Origin: JACCXG01 sp963834305
GTDB lineage: Bacteria > Acidobacteriota > Vicinamibacteria > Vicinamibacterales > 2-12-FULL-66-21
Length of the DNA: 64,000 bases
Assembly (NCBI GenBank): GCA_963834305.1
Contig: CAWIAX010000003.1
Location: forward strand, 372,001-436,000
Direction: 5' to 3'
The notes beneath the pieces were generated by a model that saw only the letters and a list, made by a program, of their open reading frames with translations, did not search any database and was not told the DNA's origin. Of this stretch, positions 1 through 10,901 are shown one piece after another (the first letter of the stretch is position 1; every line of letters begins with the position of its first letter). The translations under genes were made by a program, and so were the position numbers.

Positions 1-1
1 G

Positions 2-3000
2 GACGTGGACGGCGCGATGCACAAGGTCATCACGACCGCCGAGATCTACAACAACCCCGACCCGGGCCGCAGCGTGAAGCCGGCCGATCCGGACCCGGCG
101 CCCAACCCCGAGGTCTACGATCCCGAAGCCACACTGCCGTCGATGCGCTCGGGCGGCCTGCAGTTGTACATCGACGGCCGTGGCGCGGCGACCGTGGACG
201 CCATCACCCAGTCGAAAGCCTTCAACCAGGCGCTGGAAGCGGGCGGCGGCCAGCCGCGGCCGTTCTATGCCGAGGACCTGGTCCGCGGATTCCGTCTCGA
301 CATCTGGGACTCGCGGACGGGCGACTGGCACTCGCTCCATCGCCGCTCCGGCCAGTACGCTATCGGCGATGATGCCGTGCCGTTCGCCAGCGAGGACGAA
401 GAGGGCTTCTTCCAGTTCGCGTCGACGCAGCCCGCCCCGGGCGCCAATGCCGACAAGGATCTCTACGTCCATGAAATTGTCGCGCGATGGGCCGGCTGGA
501 GCCTGAGCGTCCCGTTCCCCGGCAAGGCGCTCAGCCGCTACGGGGATCCGGCCGACGCGATCCCGCCCGACGACGACGATCCGAAGTACCGCACCGACGA
601 AGCGGTGACGGCCTTCAAGGTGGCGGCCACCTACAAGGTCGTGCCGGGCACGCTGCCCAGGCTGCGCTTCGGCTCCCGGTATCGCATTCGCGCACGCGCC
701 GTCGATCTCGCCGGCAACAGCCTGCGCGTGGACGATCCCGTCAGCCACGCGCTGGCCCTCGTCATGGGGCTGCCGCGGGATCCCGAAGGCCGGGTCTACC
801 TGCGCTACGAGCCGGTCGCCGCGCCGCTCGTCGTGATTCGCGAACCGGCCGCGGTCACGGGACCGGGCTCCGCCATCCATCGGCTGGTGATGCGATCCTT
901 CAACGCCGGACCCGAGAACGACGGCATCGTCCCGGATGTGACCGCCAGCGATCGGCATATCCTGCCGCCGCGGACGAGCGTCGAGCTCGCCGAGCGCATG
1001 GGGATGCTGGACGGCCCGGACGGGAAGCTGAAGAGCGGAGCGGACACCTACAACCTGGCGGTCGCCAGGGACGCGGGACAGCTCGGCCTGTCGGCGCTCG
1101 AGGTTGCCGGCAAGACGGCGGACGTGCCGCTCGAACCGGGCGCGACGATCGACGCGCTCCCCTACCTGCCGGACCTCCTGGCGCGGGGCGCCGCGATTCG
1201 CGATCTGCCTGGATCGACGACGCCAACCGTCGGGCGGGCCGGGCCCGAAGCCGCGGCCGCCGGACCGGTGCCGTACGACGTGCTTGCCGACATCAATCCA
1301 CGGCCGGGGTCGGCCACGCTGGTCTCGTTCAACGCGGGGACGGATTGGGAGCAGACGCTCGGATTCCGCCTGGCGCTCGACGAGACGCCGGCGGGCGCCG
1401 CTGACGCGGGGCCGCACTGGGATCCGGAGGCCCGGCTGCTCACCGTGTATCTCCCGAAAGGCCACACGGCTGTCGTGCCGCTGAGCAGCTACCTGTCAGT
1501 CGCGGATCTCAAGCTGATGGGCCAGTGGCAATGGCTGCGCGAGTTCGTGGACCTCGTCACGATCTTCGGCGCGCAGCCCGCGCACCTGCTGCCCGATCGC
1601 CCCGTCGATCTGATCGCGCACGTGCTCCAGCGATCCGTCGAAGGCGGCCACTGGATGATCAGCCCGCCCACGCTGCTGACGCTCGTGCACGCCGTGCAGC
1701 AGCCCATCGGCCGGCCGGCCTTCGCGGCGCTCAACGTCCTTCACAGCGACCTGACTGGCTCGTACGTGCTCCAGCCGGATCGCTTGCGCGGACGCACGGA
1801 CCCTCAGGAACTGACCCCGGTCACCGCCTGGCGGCGCCTGCACGAGACCTCGTCCTACCTGATGGGCGCGATCCGGATCCACGGCGCCAGCACCGCCAAG
1901 GTGGACATTCGCGCCGCGTGGGTGGATCCGGTTGACATCCCGTCGGAGCCCGCACCGAGGACGAGCCTGTTCCAGTCACCCGTGGACGAGCTCCCGCTCC
2001 CGAGAGCCCGCGAGGGATATGTGGTGGCGCCGGGCAACGGACAAGCGCCGTGTCGGCTACTACGATCCCGAGAACGACCAGATCGCGATGGTCCGGTCCG
2101 GCGACCACACGGGACCGGCCGCCGCCTCCGAGAAGTACTTCTCCGACGCGGCGCCGAAGCACGAACTGGGCGACACGCAGGCGGCATCTCGTGCGCTACA
2201 CGGCGATCGCCACGTCGCGCTACCGCGAGTACTTCGATCCGGCGGCCGGCCTGGACTTCACCCGCTCGAGCGAAGAGGTCCTGGTGGACGTGCCCGCCTC
2301 GGCGCGTCCGCTCGCGCCGGACGTCGTCTACGTGGTGCCCACCTTCGGCTGGCAGCGTCAGACCGACACGAACATGAAGCGGAGCATCCGCTACGGCGGC
2401 GGTCTCCGCGTCTACCTCGAACGTGGCTGGTATTCGTCTGGCGTCGGCGAGCTGCTCGGCGTGGCGCTCTGGAATGGCGCCAACGGCGTCCTGGACGATG
2501 CGAAGCGGGATACGTTCAAGGGGCTGTTCACCCAGTGGGGCATGGATCCGATCTGGAAGACCGCGGGCCTGACCGGTGTTCCCGCGGTGCGCCATTTCCC
2601 GGACGCCGTCGCGTCGGACACCTACGTGTCGCTGGAGGAAGGGAGCGCGCACACCGCGGCCGGCCAGCCGGGCCGCGTGGACGTCGTCGGCTTCACTCCG
2701 CAGTACGACGAGACCCGCGGGCTCTGGTTCGCGGACCTGACCATGGACCTCGCCGGCAGCCAGGCCGAGTTCCTGAAGAACGCGACCTACGCCCCGTTCG
2801 TGCGGCTCGCGCTCGTCCGCTACCAGCCCCATGCCCTGGACGATGCCCGGATTTCCCGCGTCGTGCTGGCTGGCTTCGCGCAGCTGACGCCCGATCGGAC
2901 GGCGCTCGTCACGTCCGATCCGCATCACCCGCGTACGCTGCGCATCGTGGTCAGCGGCGTGGCGCCGAGCGCGCCGTTGCCCCAGGGCCCCGGCGTCAAG

Positions 3001-3318
3001 CCGGCGCGGCCGACGCACGTGCAGGTGCGTGTGCAGAAGCGCACGCCGCTCGGCGGCGACCTCGGATGGGAGGACGCCCCGGCGGACGAAGCGGCGGTGA
3101 CGCAGTTCTACGAAGGCCAGGGACTGAACCAGCCGAACCTGGCGCTCTGGATCGGCGCCGTGGCATTCCCCGAAGTGCCGTCCGCGGACGGGTGGCGGCT
3201 GCTCGTCGAGGAATACGAGTACATCTCGGCGAACTACACGGACGGCGACCGCCGTGCACCCGGCCGGTTGATCTACGCGGAGACGTTCCTCGTGGACGCG
3301 GCGCTGGTTGGCCAGTAG
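2..3318 (+). CDS. large unrecognised protein, 5' truncated, two frame breaks
   Basis: The gene enters from the left edge and ends at TAG 3316-3318, giving at least 1,100 residues. I do not recognise the family. One stretch (RYRIRARAVDLAGNSL, from about base 680) resembles the strands of fibronectin- or Ig-like modules, so an extracellular multi-domain protein is possible. The frame runs in frame 2 to about 2033, in frame 3 to about 2180 (KRRVGYYDPEND lies here) and in frame 1 to the end. Removing one G in the CCGGGC at 2030-2035 and one G in the CAGGCGG near 2178 joins the three parts smoothly (PATDKRR and GDTQRHLVRY). That fits two inserted bases rather than decay. No signal peptide can be judged because the N-terminus is outside the window. 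Confidence 0.6.
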
Positions 3319-3451
3319 CAGGCCGGGAAAGTGTGTCCGGCCGTCGGAAGGCCGGAGGCCTGCCGGCGACGACGAGTCGATGTCATGATGGACACGCCAT
3401 GAGCATGGCGGCAGGGGCGGGGCCCTGCCGACTGTTGTTACGAGGAGCCGC

Positions 3452-4554
3452 ATGCCGATCCATCGACCCGCCCGAACCGTTGCCTCCCCGCCGGCGCCCG
3501 CCTCCTCGGTGAACCGGCGCGCGTTTCTCGCCGCGGGCGCCGCCGCGGCGGCGGCCCTGGCGCCGCGGGCGTTGGCGCAGTCGCAGCGCTTTGCCGCTCG
3601 GCCCGGAACCGATCCGCTATCCATCCGGGGTCTGGAAGGTCCTCGACGACCGCTTCCGGAAATACATGATCGGCAACACGCCGCTGGTGCGCGAGTGGAC
3701 CGGGGCGCTGTGGGCCGAAGGCCCGGCGTGGAACGGCGTCGGGAGGTACGTGGTGTTCAGCGACATCCCCAACAACGTGCAGCTGCGCTGGGATGAGGTG
3801 ACCGGGACACGTCACCCCGTTCCGCACGCCGTCGAACTTCTCCAACGGCAACACGTTCGACTGGCAGGGGCGGCAGATCTCGTGCGAGCACCATCCGGCG
3901 CGGGTGGTGCGCTACGGGTATCAGGGGGAGCCGGCGATCCTGGCGGACGGCTTCGAGGGCAAGCCCCTCAACGCGCCCAACGACGTCGTCGTGCACCCGG
4001 ACGGCGGAGGCGTCCTCTTCACCGATCCGGGGTACGGCAGCCACTGGCACTACGAGGGCACGGTGCGCGAGCTCGAGCTGCCGACCAGCATCTATCACAT
4101 CGATTCAGCGAGCGGCCGCCTCGCCAGGCTGACCGACGAGATTCAGAAGCCGAACGGCCTCTGTTTCTCCCCCGACTATCGCACCCTCTACGTTGCCGAC
4201 ACGGCGCCGACGCATCATCCAGGAGAGAAGGCGAAGATCATCGCGTGGACCGTCCAGGACAACGGCAGCCGTCTTGCAAACCGCCGCGAGTTCGCGACAC
4301 TGGACGCCGGCTTCCACGACGGCATTCGCGCTGACGTCGACGGCAACCTCTGGTGCGGTACCGGCTTCGGCGGCGAGGGGGTGGACGGCGTCCACGTGTA
4401 CGCGCCCGACGGCACGCGGATCGGCCAGATCGTGATGCCCGAGGGGACCGCCAACCTGTGCTTCGCCGGCAAGCAGCGGAACCGGCTGTTCATGACGAGC
4501 AGCCAGTCCGTCTACACGCTGTACACGGCCGCGCAGGGGGCCCACCTCACCTGA
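3452..4554 (+). CDS. secreted SMP-30/gluconolactonase family hydrolase (two frame breaks)
   Basis: This is a six-bladed beta-propeller lactonase of the SMP-30/gluconolactonase/LRE family, which hydrolyses sugar lactones with a bound divalent metal. ATG 3452 begins a Tat-like leader (NRRAFLAAGAAAAA, then a hydrophobic run ending in ALAQ), so export is likely. Family landmarks are the ALWAEGPAW segment near base 3710, LNAPNDVVVHPDG near 3970 and the NGLCFSPD segment near 4155. The frame moves 2 to 3 near 3620 and 3 to 1 near 3810. Removing one base at each site restores TGTVTPFRTPSNFSNG, a normal family segment. With both corrections it is 366 residues, typical for the family. It stands alone, 30 bases before trmO. 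Confidence 0.8.
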
Positions 4555-4584
4555 CGCCGTGCGTCGCAGAGGAACGAGCGGAGC

Positions 4585-5055
4585 ATGAGCCACACGATGA
4601 TGGCGGTCGGCGCGATGCGCACGCCCTTCAGCGAGACCTCGCAGATTCCCAAAGGTCCGGATGCCCAGCACCACGCCGAGGGGATCATCGAGGTTGATGC
4701 CGCTCTCGAAGCCGGGCTGCAGGATATCGAGGGCTTCTCGCATCTCTATGTCATCTGGCTCTTCCATCGCGCGGAGGGCTGCGATCTCGTTTCGCGCCCG
4801 CCGACCGACGACCGTGCTCACGGCGTTTTTGCCACCCGGTCGCCGCGCAGGCCGAATCCGCTCGGCCTGACCGTGGTGGAGCTGCTGCGCCGCGACGGCC
4901 GCCGCCTGCACGTGCGCGGCGTGGATATGCTCGATGGGTCGCCGGTCCTCGACATCAAGCCGTATCTGTCGAGCGTGCCAGAGGATCGGATTCGGCGCGG
5001 CTGGCTCGCCGAAGCGGAGGCCCGCCGCCGGGACCGCATCGCCGGGGAGCGCTGA
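4585..5055 (+). CDS. trmO: TrmO-type tRNA m6t6A37 methyltransferase (TsaA-like)
   Basis: The 156-residue protein is one TsaA-like (YaeB/TrmO) domain. This family methylates N6 of threonylcarbamoyladenosine at position 37 of ANN-decoding tRNAs, using SAM. The diagnostic motif HGVFATRSPRRPNPLG is intact near residues 75-90, followed by a GVDMLDGSPVLDIKPY segment that also matches the family. It lacks the longer C-terminal domain of the E. coli enzyme, as many bacterial and archaeal homologues do. ATG 4585 is preceded by GGAACGAGCGGAGC, giving a weak Shine-Dalgarno (GGAG). The frame is intact. Confidence 0.85.
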   Translation: MSHTMMAVGAMRTPFSETSQIPKGPDAQHHAEGIIEVDAALEAGLQDIEGFSHLYVIWLFHRAEGCDLVSRPPTDDRAHGVFATRSPRRPNPLGLTVVELLRRDGRRLHVRGVDMLDGSPVLDIKPYLSSVPEDRIRRGWLAEAEARRRDRIAGER

Positions 5056-5474
5056 CAGGGGCACGAGACCGTCCTGCCGGCGTGGCGCCGGCCCCGGTCG
5101 AACGCCGAGCCTTACTCGACTCCGCCAACCGCGTCCCTGCCATCCTGGCGCGGGCCGGGTTGCATGGGTTCATGCGCTCCGTCCGCGAGTTCTCGGGTTT
5201 CCAGTCACAGCGTTCCGACCGTCCGCGAGGACTCTCCTATCGGTGTTCGCCTCTCACTTACTGGATAGTCCAGGAAGGCCGCTGTCAGTGGCCTTCTCAC
5301 CGGCGCACTCGGAGTGCCGAGCGAAACGTCGCGTGTTGGCGCATTTTCACGATGCCCACGCAGCGGCATCCTCGTTGCTCCCATAACCTGCGCCCTCACA
5401 TAACCCTTTCTCACCGAGGGTCGTGCCGGCTCTGCCCGCAGGGACAGGCCGGCTGTGTGCCGGCCAACGATGTC
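5056..5474. other. 419-base stretch without a convincing gene
   Basis: No reading frame here has coding character. The only structure seen is a small inverted repeat, AAGGCC (5275-5280) with GGCCTT (5290-5295), without a following T-run, so I do not call it a terminator. An open frame continues upstream from the FkbM gene through this region, but its translation is Cys/His/Arg-rich and unlike a protein N-terminus. Confidence 0.4.
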
Positions 5475-6278
5475 ATGAAGACCGTCAGTGGCACCGGCAT
5501 GTTCACGAACGCCTCAGGCCTTGATGCGGCGCCCGCGCGGCTCGCGTCCAGGGCGCGCCAGTTGCGGCGATGGTGGCGGCGCGATCACGCGTGGCTGGGC
5601 GCTGTCGTCCGGCTCGCGCACATCCCTGTCCGGATTGATGGACATGTCTTCGATACCTCGCATCCGCTCATCTCGGACGCGATGCGCACCCGGCTGTGGC
5701 GGGGAACCTACGAGCGTTCCGAGCGCGCGCTGCTGCAACGCTGGCTCGACTCGCAGGCGCCGGTCGTGGAGCTCGGTGGCGGAATCGGAGTCGTCTCGAC
5801 GCTGGTGAACTGCCGCCTGAACAATCCGACCCGCCACGTCGTCGTGGAAGCCAACCCGGGACTGCTGCCAATCCTGGATCGGCAACGCCAGCTGAACGGC
5901 GCGAGCTTTACCGTCGAGTACGCGGCGATCGACTACTCGGGGGCCGCCACGACAACGCTGAACATCTCCGACGGCTTCCTCGCGGCGCGCGTTGGCAGCG
6001 ACGGTCCCGGCATCCAGGTCGTGACGACAACCCTGAAGCGGGTGTTCGAGCGGCACCCGTGGACTGGCGTCACGCTGATCTGCGACATCGAAGGGGTGGA
6101 GACCGATCTCGTTGAGCACGAGGGCGAGGTCATCGAGCGTCACTGCCGGACGCTGGTGATCGAGGTCCACCCCGAGTTCCGCACGGACGAAGCACGAGCG
6201 CGCATGGTCGAGGCGCTGCAGCGGCGAGGCTTCAGGCCGGTCGATCGCCTCCGCAAGGTGCACGTATATTCCCGTTGA
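5475..6278 (+). CDS. FkbM-family SAM-dependent methyltransferase
   Basis: The protein is a class I O-methyltransferase of the FkbM type, usually acting on sugars or small-molecule hydroxyls. The SAM-binding motif I is VVELGGGIGVVS (about base 5765), followed by the acidic VVEANPGLL strand. The FkbM signature CDIEGVETDLVEHEGEVI near base 6082 is clear, and the tail ends in IEVHPEF and a RRGF segment. I chose ATG 5475 (MKTVSG); ATG 5499 is equally possible, as neither has a strong ribosome site. The substrate is unknown and no glycan genes are nearby. It ends 222 bases before the Oar-like receptor. Confidence 0.75.
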   Translation: MKTVSGTGMFTNASGLDAAPARLASRARQLRRWWRRDHAWLGAVVRLAHIPVRIDGHVFDTSHPLISDAMRTRLWRGTYERSERALLQRWLDSQAPVVELGGGIGVVSTLVNCRLNNPTRHVVVEANPGLLPILDRQRQLNGASFTVEYAAIDYSGAATTTLNISDGFLAARVGSDGPGIQVVTTTLKRVFERHPWTGVTLICDIEGVETDLVEHEGEVIERHCRTLVIEVHPEFRTDEARARMVEALQRRGFRPVDRLRKVHVYSR

Positions 6279-6425
6279 GGGGCTGTAGAAGCGCTCGATT
6301 CCTCGCGGAGTCGTTCGGGCCGCGCCGGCCACCAGCGCCTTGCTTTCGACGACTACCGCCGGCGCCGCCGCCTGCACGAATTACCGCAGAGGCAGCCGCG
6401 TTGACACCGCCGCGCGTAATTTCTG

Positions 6426-6455
6426 TTGACACCCGGACCGAAGGAACGGTATCCA
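6426..6455 (+). promoter_or_regulatory. candidate sigma-70-type promoter of the Oar-like receptor
   Basis: A perfect TTGACA lies at 6426-6431 and TATCCA at 6450-6455, with an 18-base spacer. A second TTGACA lies at 6401-6406 with no good -10 partner. Transcription would start near 6462, about 40 bases before the chosen ATG. The region is locally less GC-rich than its surroundings, which supports a regulatory role. Confidence 0.35.
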
Positions 6456-6499
6456 CAGCCTTCGAAGATATGCAGCACGCTGCATGGAGGCGCGGATCA

Positions 6500-9400
6500 A
6501 TGCTCACAAAGGCCTGCACGACGCTCGTCATCGCGATAGTCCTGGCCTCGGCCAGCACGGCGCACGCGCAGGTGGCGCGCTCGCAGTTCAACGGCACGGT
6601 CACCGACGCCGCCGGCGGCGTCATGGTCGGCGCCACGGTCGTTGCCACCAACACCGAAACCAACGTCGAGTCGCGGACCACGACCACGGACGCCGGCGTT
6701 TACGTGCTGCCCTACCTGCCGCCGGGCGTCTACCGGCTCAGCGCCGCGGCCCAGGGGTTCCGCAGCGCCGCCTCCGACAACGTGACGCTGCGGGCGGCGC
6801 AGACGTTGACGCTCGACTTCAAGCTCGACGTCGACACGGTCACCGAAGTGGTCAACATCGCGGCGCCGGTGATCGAAACGAGCACCGCGGAAATCGGCCA
6901 CTACGTCTCGACCAAGGAGTTCCAGACCTGGCCGGTGCCGGTCGGCGACGGCCAGCGGCAGATCCAGCAGTTCATCTTCTCCAGCCTGCCCGGCACCACC
7001 GGCGGCACCTTCGAGGGCGCCATCAATGGCGGCCGCAACTACTCGCACGAGATCCTGATCGAGGGCATCCCGCTCGGCCGCAACCTGCAGGGCGGCAGCA
7101 ACAACGAGATGTCGCCGCCGACCGAGGCGATCTCGGAGTTCAAGCTGCAGACGGGCACGCTCGGCGCCGAATACGGCGGCGGCCAGACCGCCGTCGCCAA
7201 CTTCGTCGTCAAGTCCGGCACCAACGAGTTCCACGGCTCGGGCGCGGTGTATATGCAGGATGCCAAGCTCGACGCCCGGCCGTTCGTCGCGAAAGCGCTG
7301 AACCAGGCGGTGCCGGTGCGCGAGCTGCAGAACGGCGCGGTGGCGTTCGGCGGGCCGATCAGGCTGCCAGGCCTGTTCGACGGCAGGAACCGCAGCTTCT
7401 TCTTCACCACGTTCGAGAAGACGCGGCAGCGCGAGCAGACGTCGACCGCCTTCCGCACGCTGCCGACCCGCGAGTTCCAGAGCGGCAACTTCGCGCGCCT
7501 CTTCGATCCGGCCTATACGGGTGACGCGCGGTCCGGCACGGTCGTCGGCACCGACGCGCTCGGCCGCCCGGTGCGCTTCGGCCAGATCTACGATCCCCGC
7601 TCGACCCGGACCGTCGACGGCCGGGTGGTGCGCGACCCGTTCCCGAACAACCAGGTCCCCCAGGGGCTGTGGGACGCCGTGGCGCGCGCCACGCTCGAGC
7701 AGGGTCTGTGGGACGCCCCGCAGCTCGATCGGCTGCTCAACAACCAGCCGACGCTGGCGACCTGCTGCCCGGTCTTCGACCAGAACACCTTCGCGATCAA
7801 ATACGACCAGGTGCTCCATCCGGCGCACCGGGCGTCCTTCTACGTCAATCGCGAGTGGCGGACGCGCAACAACTCGCCCGGCGGACGCTACGGCGCGCCG
7901 CCCGGATTGCCGACCAACCTCTACCAGCTGCAGAAGACGCCGAGCTGGATGGTCCGCGCCTCGGAGAACTGGGTGATCAGCGACCGGCTGCTGCACCGCA
8001 TCGCGTTCGGCTACAACCGCTTCGAGAACGACAATCGCAGCGTCTTCTTCGGCGCCGGCTGGCCGTCACGCATCGGCCTCACCAACCAGCCGGACACGAC
8101 CTTTCCGCGCTTCGCCTTCGGCGGCGTCGCCGTCCTCGGCGGCAACCTGGGCAACTACGGGTCGGTCTCGCGCGGCCTCAGCTACGAGGGCAGCACGATC
8201 ATCCAGGACGACCTGACGTTCATCACCGGCCGGCACAGCATCAAGACCGGGTTCGAGGGACGCTTCTACTTCGTCGACAACGAGAGCGCCGACGGCACCG
8301 CGTCGTACAACTTCAATCCGGCGCAGACCACCCTGCCCGGCTTCGATCAGACGACCGGCCACTCCTATGCCAGCTTCCTGCTCGGCGCGGTGCAGAGCTC
8401 GAGCCGCCCGGTGCAGGCGGTCAATCCCGACTACTACCAGCGCGACTTCGGCTTCTACGTCCAGGACGATTTCAAGGTGTCGCAGAAGCTGACGCTCAAT
8501 CTCGGCGTCCGCTGGGAGATCATCCCCGGCCTCTACGAGAAGAACGGCTACGTCACCAACCTCGACCTGACCCTGCCCAACCCCGGCGCCGGCAACCGGC
8601 CCGGCGCGCTGCGCTTCGCCGACCAGGACGGGCGCAAGACCTACATCGACACCTACTACGGCGCGGTGCAGCCGCGGCTGGGCGTGGCCTACGCGGTCTC
8701 GCAGAAGATGGCCCTGAGCGGCGGCTACAGCGTGAGCCACCGCGCCGCCACCGCCTACAGCGGCGGCGAGGACTTCGGCGGCCTCAACTCCATCGGCTAC
8801 AACCCGAGCATCTCGGTGACGCGCGCCACCCGCCCCACGCCGAATCCCCAGGATCCGGTGATGTACCTCAGCGAACCCTACCCCGGCGTCACGGGGCCGG
8901 TGCCGAACTACGACCCGGCACAGTTGAACAACCAGGGGTTCGGTCAGCTGATCGTCGGCAACGAAGCGCGGCGTGAGAAGTATCACAACGTCAACGTCAC
9001 GCTCCGCCGGCAGCTGCCCGCGAGCTTCTCGTTGACCCTCGCCTACATCGGCGCCCAGGGGCGGGACCTGCCGTTCGATCTCGGCAACGACGGCCACCAG
9101 CTGAATCGCGTGCCGTTCGACGCGGTCGGCCGCTACGGCGATCTGCTGTTCAGCAACCTGTCCAGCCAGCCGCAGCTCGGCATCCCGCTGCCGTATGCCG
9201 GCTTCAACGGCACGGTGCTGCAGGCGCTGCGCCCCTACCCGCAGTACACGGGCATCAGCTACCTGAACAGCTTCCGCGGCAAGACGCGCTACAACTCGCT
9301 GCAGACCACCGTCGAGCGTCACTTCAGGAACGGTCTCGCGGTGCTCGGGGCCTACACGCTCTCGAAGACGGAGGACAACTACCTGACGCAGGACGCGTCC

Positions 9401-10006
9401 GGCGACGAGTGGGGGCTCGCGGCCGGCCGCCACATCCCGCACTTCCTCAAGCTGACGTGGATCTACGAGCTGCCAATCGGTCCGAACAAGCCGATCAACG
9501 TCGGCGGCGTGCTCGGGCACGTCGTCGGCGGATGGACGCTGACGGGCATCCACAACTACCGCACCGGCGGTACGGTCAGCGTCTTCGACAGCCGGATCAA
9601 CGGCGCCGGGTTCCCGATCCGGCCCGACGTCATCAGCGGCGTCGACCCGGTGATCTTCGACGGGTCGCATCTCGACCTGGCGAGGGGCACCCCCTATCTC
9701 AACCCCGCCGCCTTTGCCACGCAGCCGCTCACCGCGCAGGGGGTGCCGACGCGGCTCGGCACGGCGCCGCCGGTGCTCGACGGCGTCCGCGGGCCGGCCT
9801 TCTTCTCGGAGGACATCGGCCTGATGAAGCGCTTCAATGGCGGGGCGGAGCGCAGCCTGGAGTTCCGCGTGGACGTGATCAACGCGTTGAACCGCTCCGG
9901 CCTGGGCGGGCTGAACACCGACATCTCGAGTCCGAACTTCGGCCGCCTGTTCGGCATCGGGATCGGCGCCCGGCGGCTCCAGCTGTCGCTGAGGCTGACG
10001 TTCTGA
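6500..10006 (+). CDS. Oar-like TonB-dependent outer-membrane receptor
   Basis: This is a 1,168-residue outer-membrane protein. A signal peptide (MLTKACTTLVIAIVLASAS, cleaved after AHA) precedes a carboxypeptidase-regulatory-like beta-sandwich (about residues 25-115, with FNGTVTDAAGGVMVGATV). A plug follows (YVSTKEFQTWPV; a GGRNYSHEILIEGIPLG segment), then a long beta-barrel ending in RRLQLSLRLTF with the C-terminal Phe expected for BAM-dependent insertion. This architecture is highly expanded in Acidobacteriota and is usually linked to uptake of oligosaccharides or other bulky substrates; the substrate here is unknown. ATG 6500 is chosen because GGAGG lies about 10 bases upstream and the signal peptide starts there. 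The frame is intact over 3.5 kb, in contrast to several neighbours. Confidence 0.9.
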   Translation: MLTKACTTLVIAIVLASASTAHAQVARSQFNGTVTDAAGGVMVGATVVATNTETNVESRTTTTDAGVYVLPYLPPGVYRLSAAAQGFRSAASDNVTLRAAQTLTLDFKLDVDTVTEVVNIAAPVIETSTAEIGHYVSTKEFQTWPVPVGDGQRQIQQFIFSSLPGTTGGTFEGAINGGRNYSHEILIEGIPLGRNLQGGSNNEMSPPTEAISEFKLQTGTLGAEYGGGQTAVANFVVKSGTNEFHGSGAVYMQDAKLDARPFVAKALNQAVPVRELQNGAVAFGGPIRLPGLFDGRNRSFFFTTFEKTRQREQTSTAFRTLPTREFQSGNFARLFDPAYTGDARSGTVVGTDALGRPVRFGQIYDPRSTRTVDGRVVRDPFPNNQVPQGLWDAVARATLEQGLWDAPQLDRLLNNQPTLATCCPVFDQNTFAIKYDQVLHPAHRASFYVNREWRTRNNSPGGRYGAPPGLPTNLYQLQKTPSWMVRASENWVISDRLLHRIAFGYNRFENDNRSVFFGAGWPSRIGLTNQPDTTFPRFAFGGVAVLGGNLGNYGSVSRGLSYEGSTIIQDDLTFITGRHSIKTGFEGRFYFVDNESADGTASYNFNPAQTTLPGFDQTTGHSYASFLLGAVQSSSRPVQAVNPDYYQRDFGFYVQDDFKVSQKLTLNLGVRWEIIPGLYEKNGYVTNLDLTLPNPGAGNRPGALRFADQDGRKTYIDTYYGAVQPRLGVAYAVSQKMALSGGYSVSHRAATAYSGGEDFGGLNSIGYNPSISVTRATRPTPNPQDPVMYLSEPYPGVTGPVPNYDPAQLNNQGFGQLIVGNEARREKYHNVNVTLRRQLPASFSLTLAYIGAQGRDLPFDLGNDGHQLNRVPFDAVGRYGDLLFSNLSSQPQLGIPLPYAGFNGTVLQALRPYPQYTGISYLNSFRGKTRYNSLQTTVERHFRNGLAVLGAYTLSKTEDNYLTQDASGDEWGLAAGRHIPHFLKLTWIYELPIGPNKPINVGGVLGHVVGGWTLTGIHNYRTGGTVSVFDSRINGAGFPIRPDVISGVDPVIFDGSHLDLARGTPYLNPAAFATQPLTAQGVPTRLGTAPPVLDGVRGPAFFSEDIGLMKRFNGGAERSLEFRVDVINALNRSGLGGLNTDISSPNFGRLFGIGIGARRLQLSLRLTF

Positions 10007-10019
10007 CGCGGGTCGCCGC

Positions 10020-10901
10020 GTGATCCTTGCCGTCTTCGTCGCCGTCGTGCAGGGGTGCACGGCGCTGCAGGACCTGGGCCGGGCGGCGTACGACGACAGG
10101 CGCTACGAGCAGGCGGCGCGGCACTTCGCCGGAGCGCTCGGCGAATGCGGCGCGAGCGGGCCGCTGCTGCTGGCGCTCGGCCAGGCGCAGCTGCTCGCCG
10201 GGCGGCCGGAGGAGGCGGCCGCCACCCTCGCCCGGGTGCGGCGGGACGATGCCGTCTACGCCGCGGCGCTGAAGGCCACGGCGAAAGCGCTCTACCTGCT
10301 GGCGAGGGACGGCGCGGCGCAGGCGGCGCTGCACGAGGCAGCGGGGCTTGCGCCGCGCGACGCTGAAGTGCCCTACGACCTCGGCCGCATCCTTTATCAG
10401 CAGGGGCGGCACGCGCAGGCGGCGGAGGCGTTCCGCCGCGCGCTGTCGCTCGACCCGGAGTCGCACAAGGCGTGGGACAACCTCGGGCTGGCCATGGAAG
10501 CGCAGGGCAACGCCGCGGAAGCGCGCGCGCACTACCTGAAGGCGCTGTCGCTCGTCCACACGCGGCACCCGTCCTACGACGTCGTCTACGCGAACTTCGC
10601 CGACCTCCTGATCAAGGAGGGCGACTATCAGCGTGCCTTCGACCTTGCCGCGGAAGCCGCCGAACGCAACCCGCGCGACGCCCGCAACCTGTTCCTGGCG
10701 GGCAAGGCGCTGCTGCGGCTCGACCGCCCGGACGTCGGCCTGCGCTGGCTCGAGGGGGCGATGACGCTGGATCCCGACTACCCGGAGCCGCACTACCTGG
10801 CGGCGCAGGCCTACCGCCGCCTCGGGCGGCAGGCTGATGCCGAGCGGGCGCTCGCGGCGTTCCAGTCGGCGCGGGCGAAGGCGCCGGCGCGGCGCCGCTA
10901 G
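10020..10901 (+). CDS. secreted TPR-repeat protein
   Basis: The protein has 293 residues beginning at GTG 10020, 13 bases after the receptor stop, so it is probably co-transcribed with it. A short hydrophobic N-terminus (MILAVFVAVVQG) with a Cys just after it suggests export, possibly as a lipoprotein. The rest is at least six tetratricopeptide repeats, for example DLGRILYQQGRHAQAAEAFR and the following AWDNLGLAMEAQGNAAEARA. TPR proteins beside Oar-like receptors are common in Acidobacteriota and are thought to act in periplasmic protein-protein contacts. No enzymatic domain is seen. Confidence 0.75.
   Translation: MILAVFVAVVQGCTALQDLGRAAYDDRRYEQAARHFAGALGECGASGPLLLALGQAQLLAGRPEEAAATLARVRRDDAVYAAALKATAKALYLLARDGAAQAALHEAAGLAPRDAEVPYDLGRILYQQGRHAQAAEAFRRALSLDPESHKAWDNLGLAMEAQGNAAEARAHYLKALSLVHTRHPSYDVVYANFADLLIKEGDYQRAFDLAAEAAERNPRDARNLFLAGKALLRLDRPDVGLRWLEGAMTLDPDYPEPHYLAAQAYRRLGRQADAERALAAFQSARAKAPARRR

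Noticed and set aside
1855..3624. A 589-codon minus-strand frame across the first gene
   Set aside because: Arg/His/Ala-rich shadow; the plus strand continues coherently once the frame breaks are corrected.
5275..5295. A terminator hairpin AAGGCC/GGCCTT after trmO
   Set aside because: The stem is short, the loop is 9 bases, and no T-run follows.
8066..10060. A 664-codon minus-strand frame opposite the Oar-like receptor
   Set aside because: Antisense shadow of a strongly supported beta-barrel gene; no motif or ribosome site.
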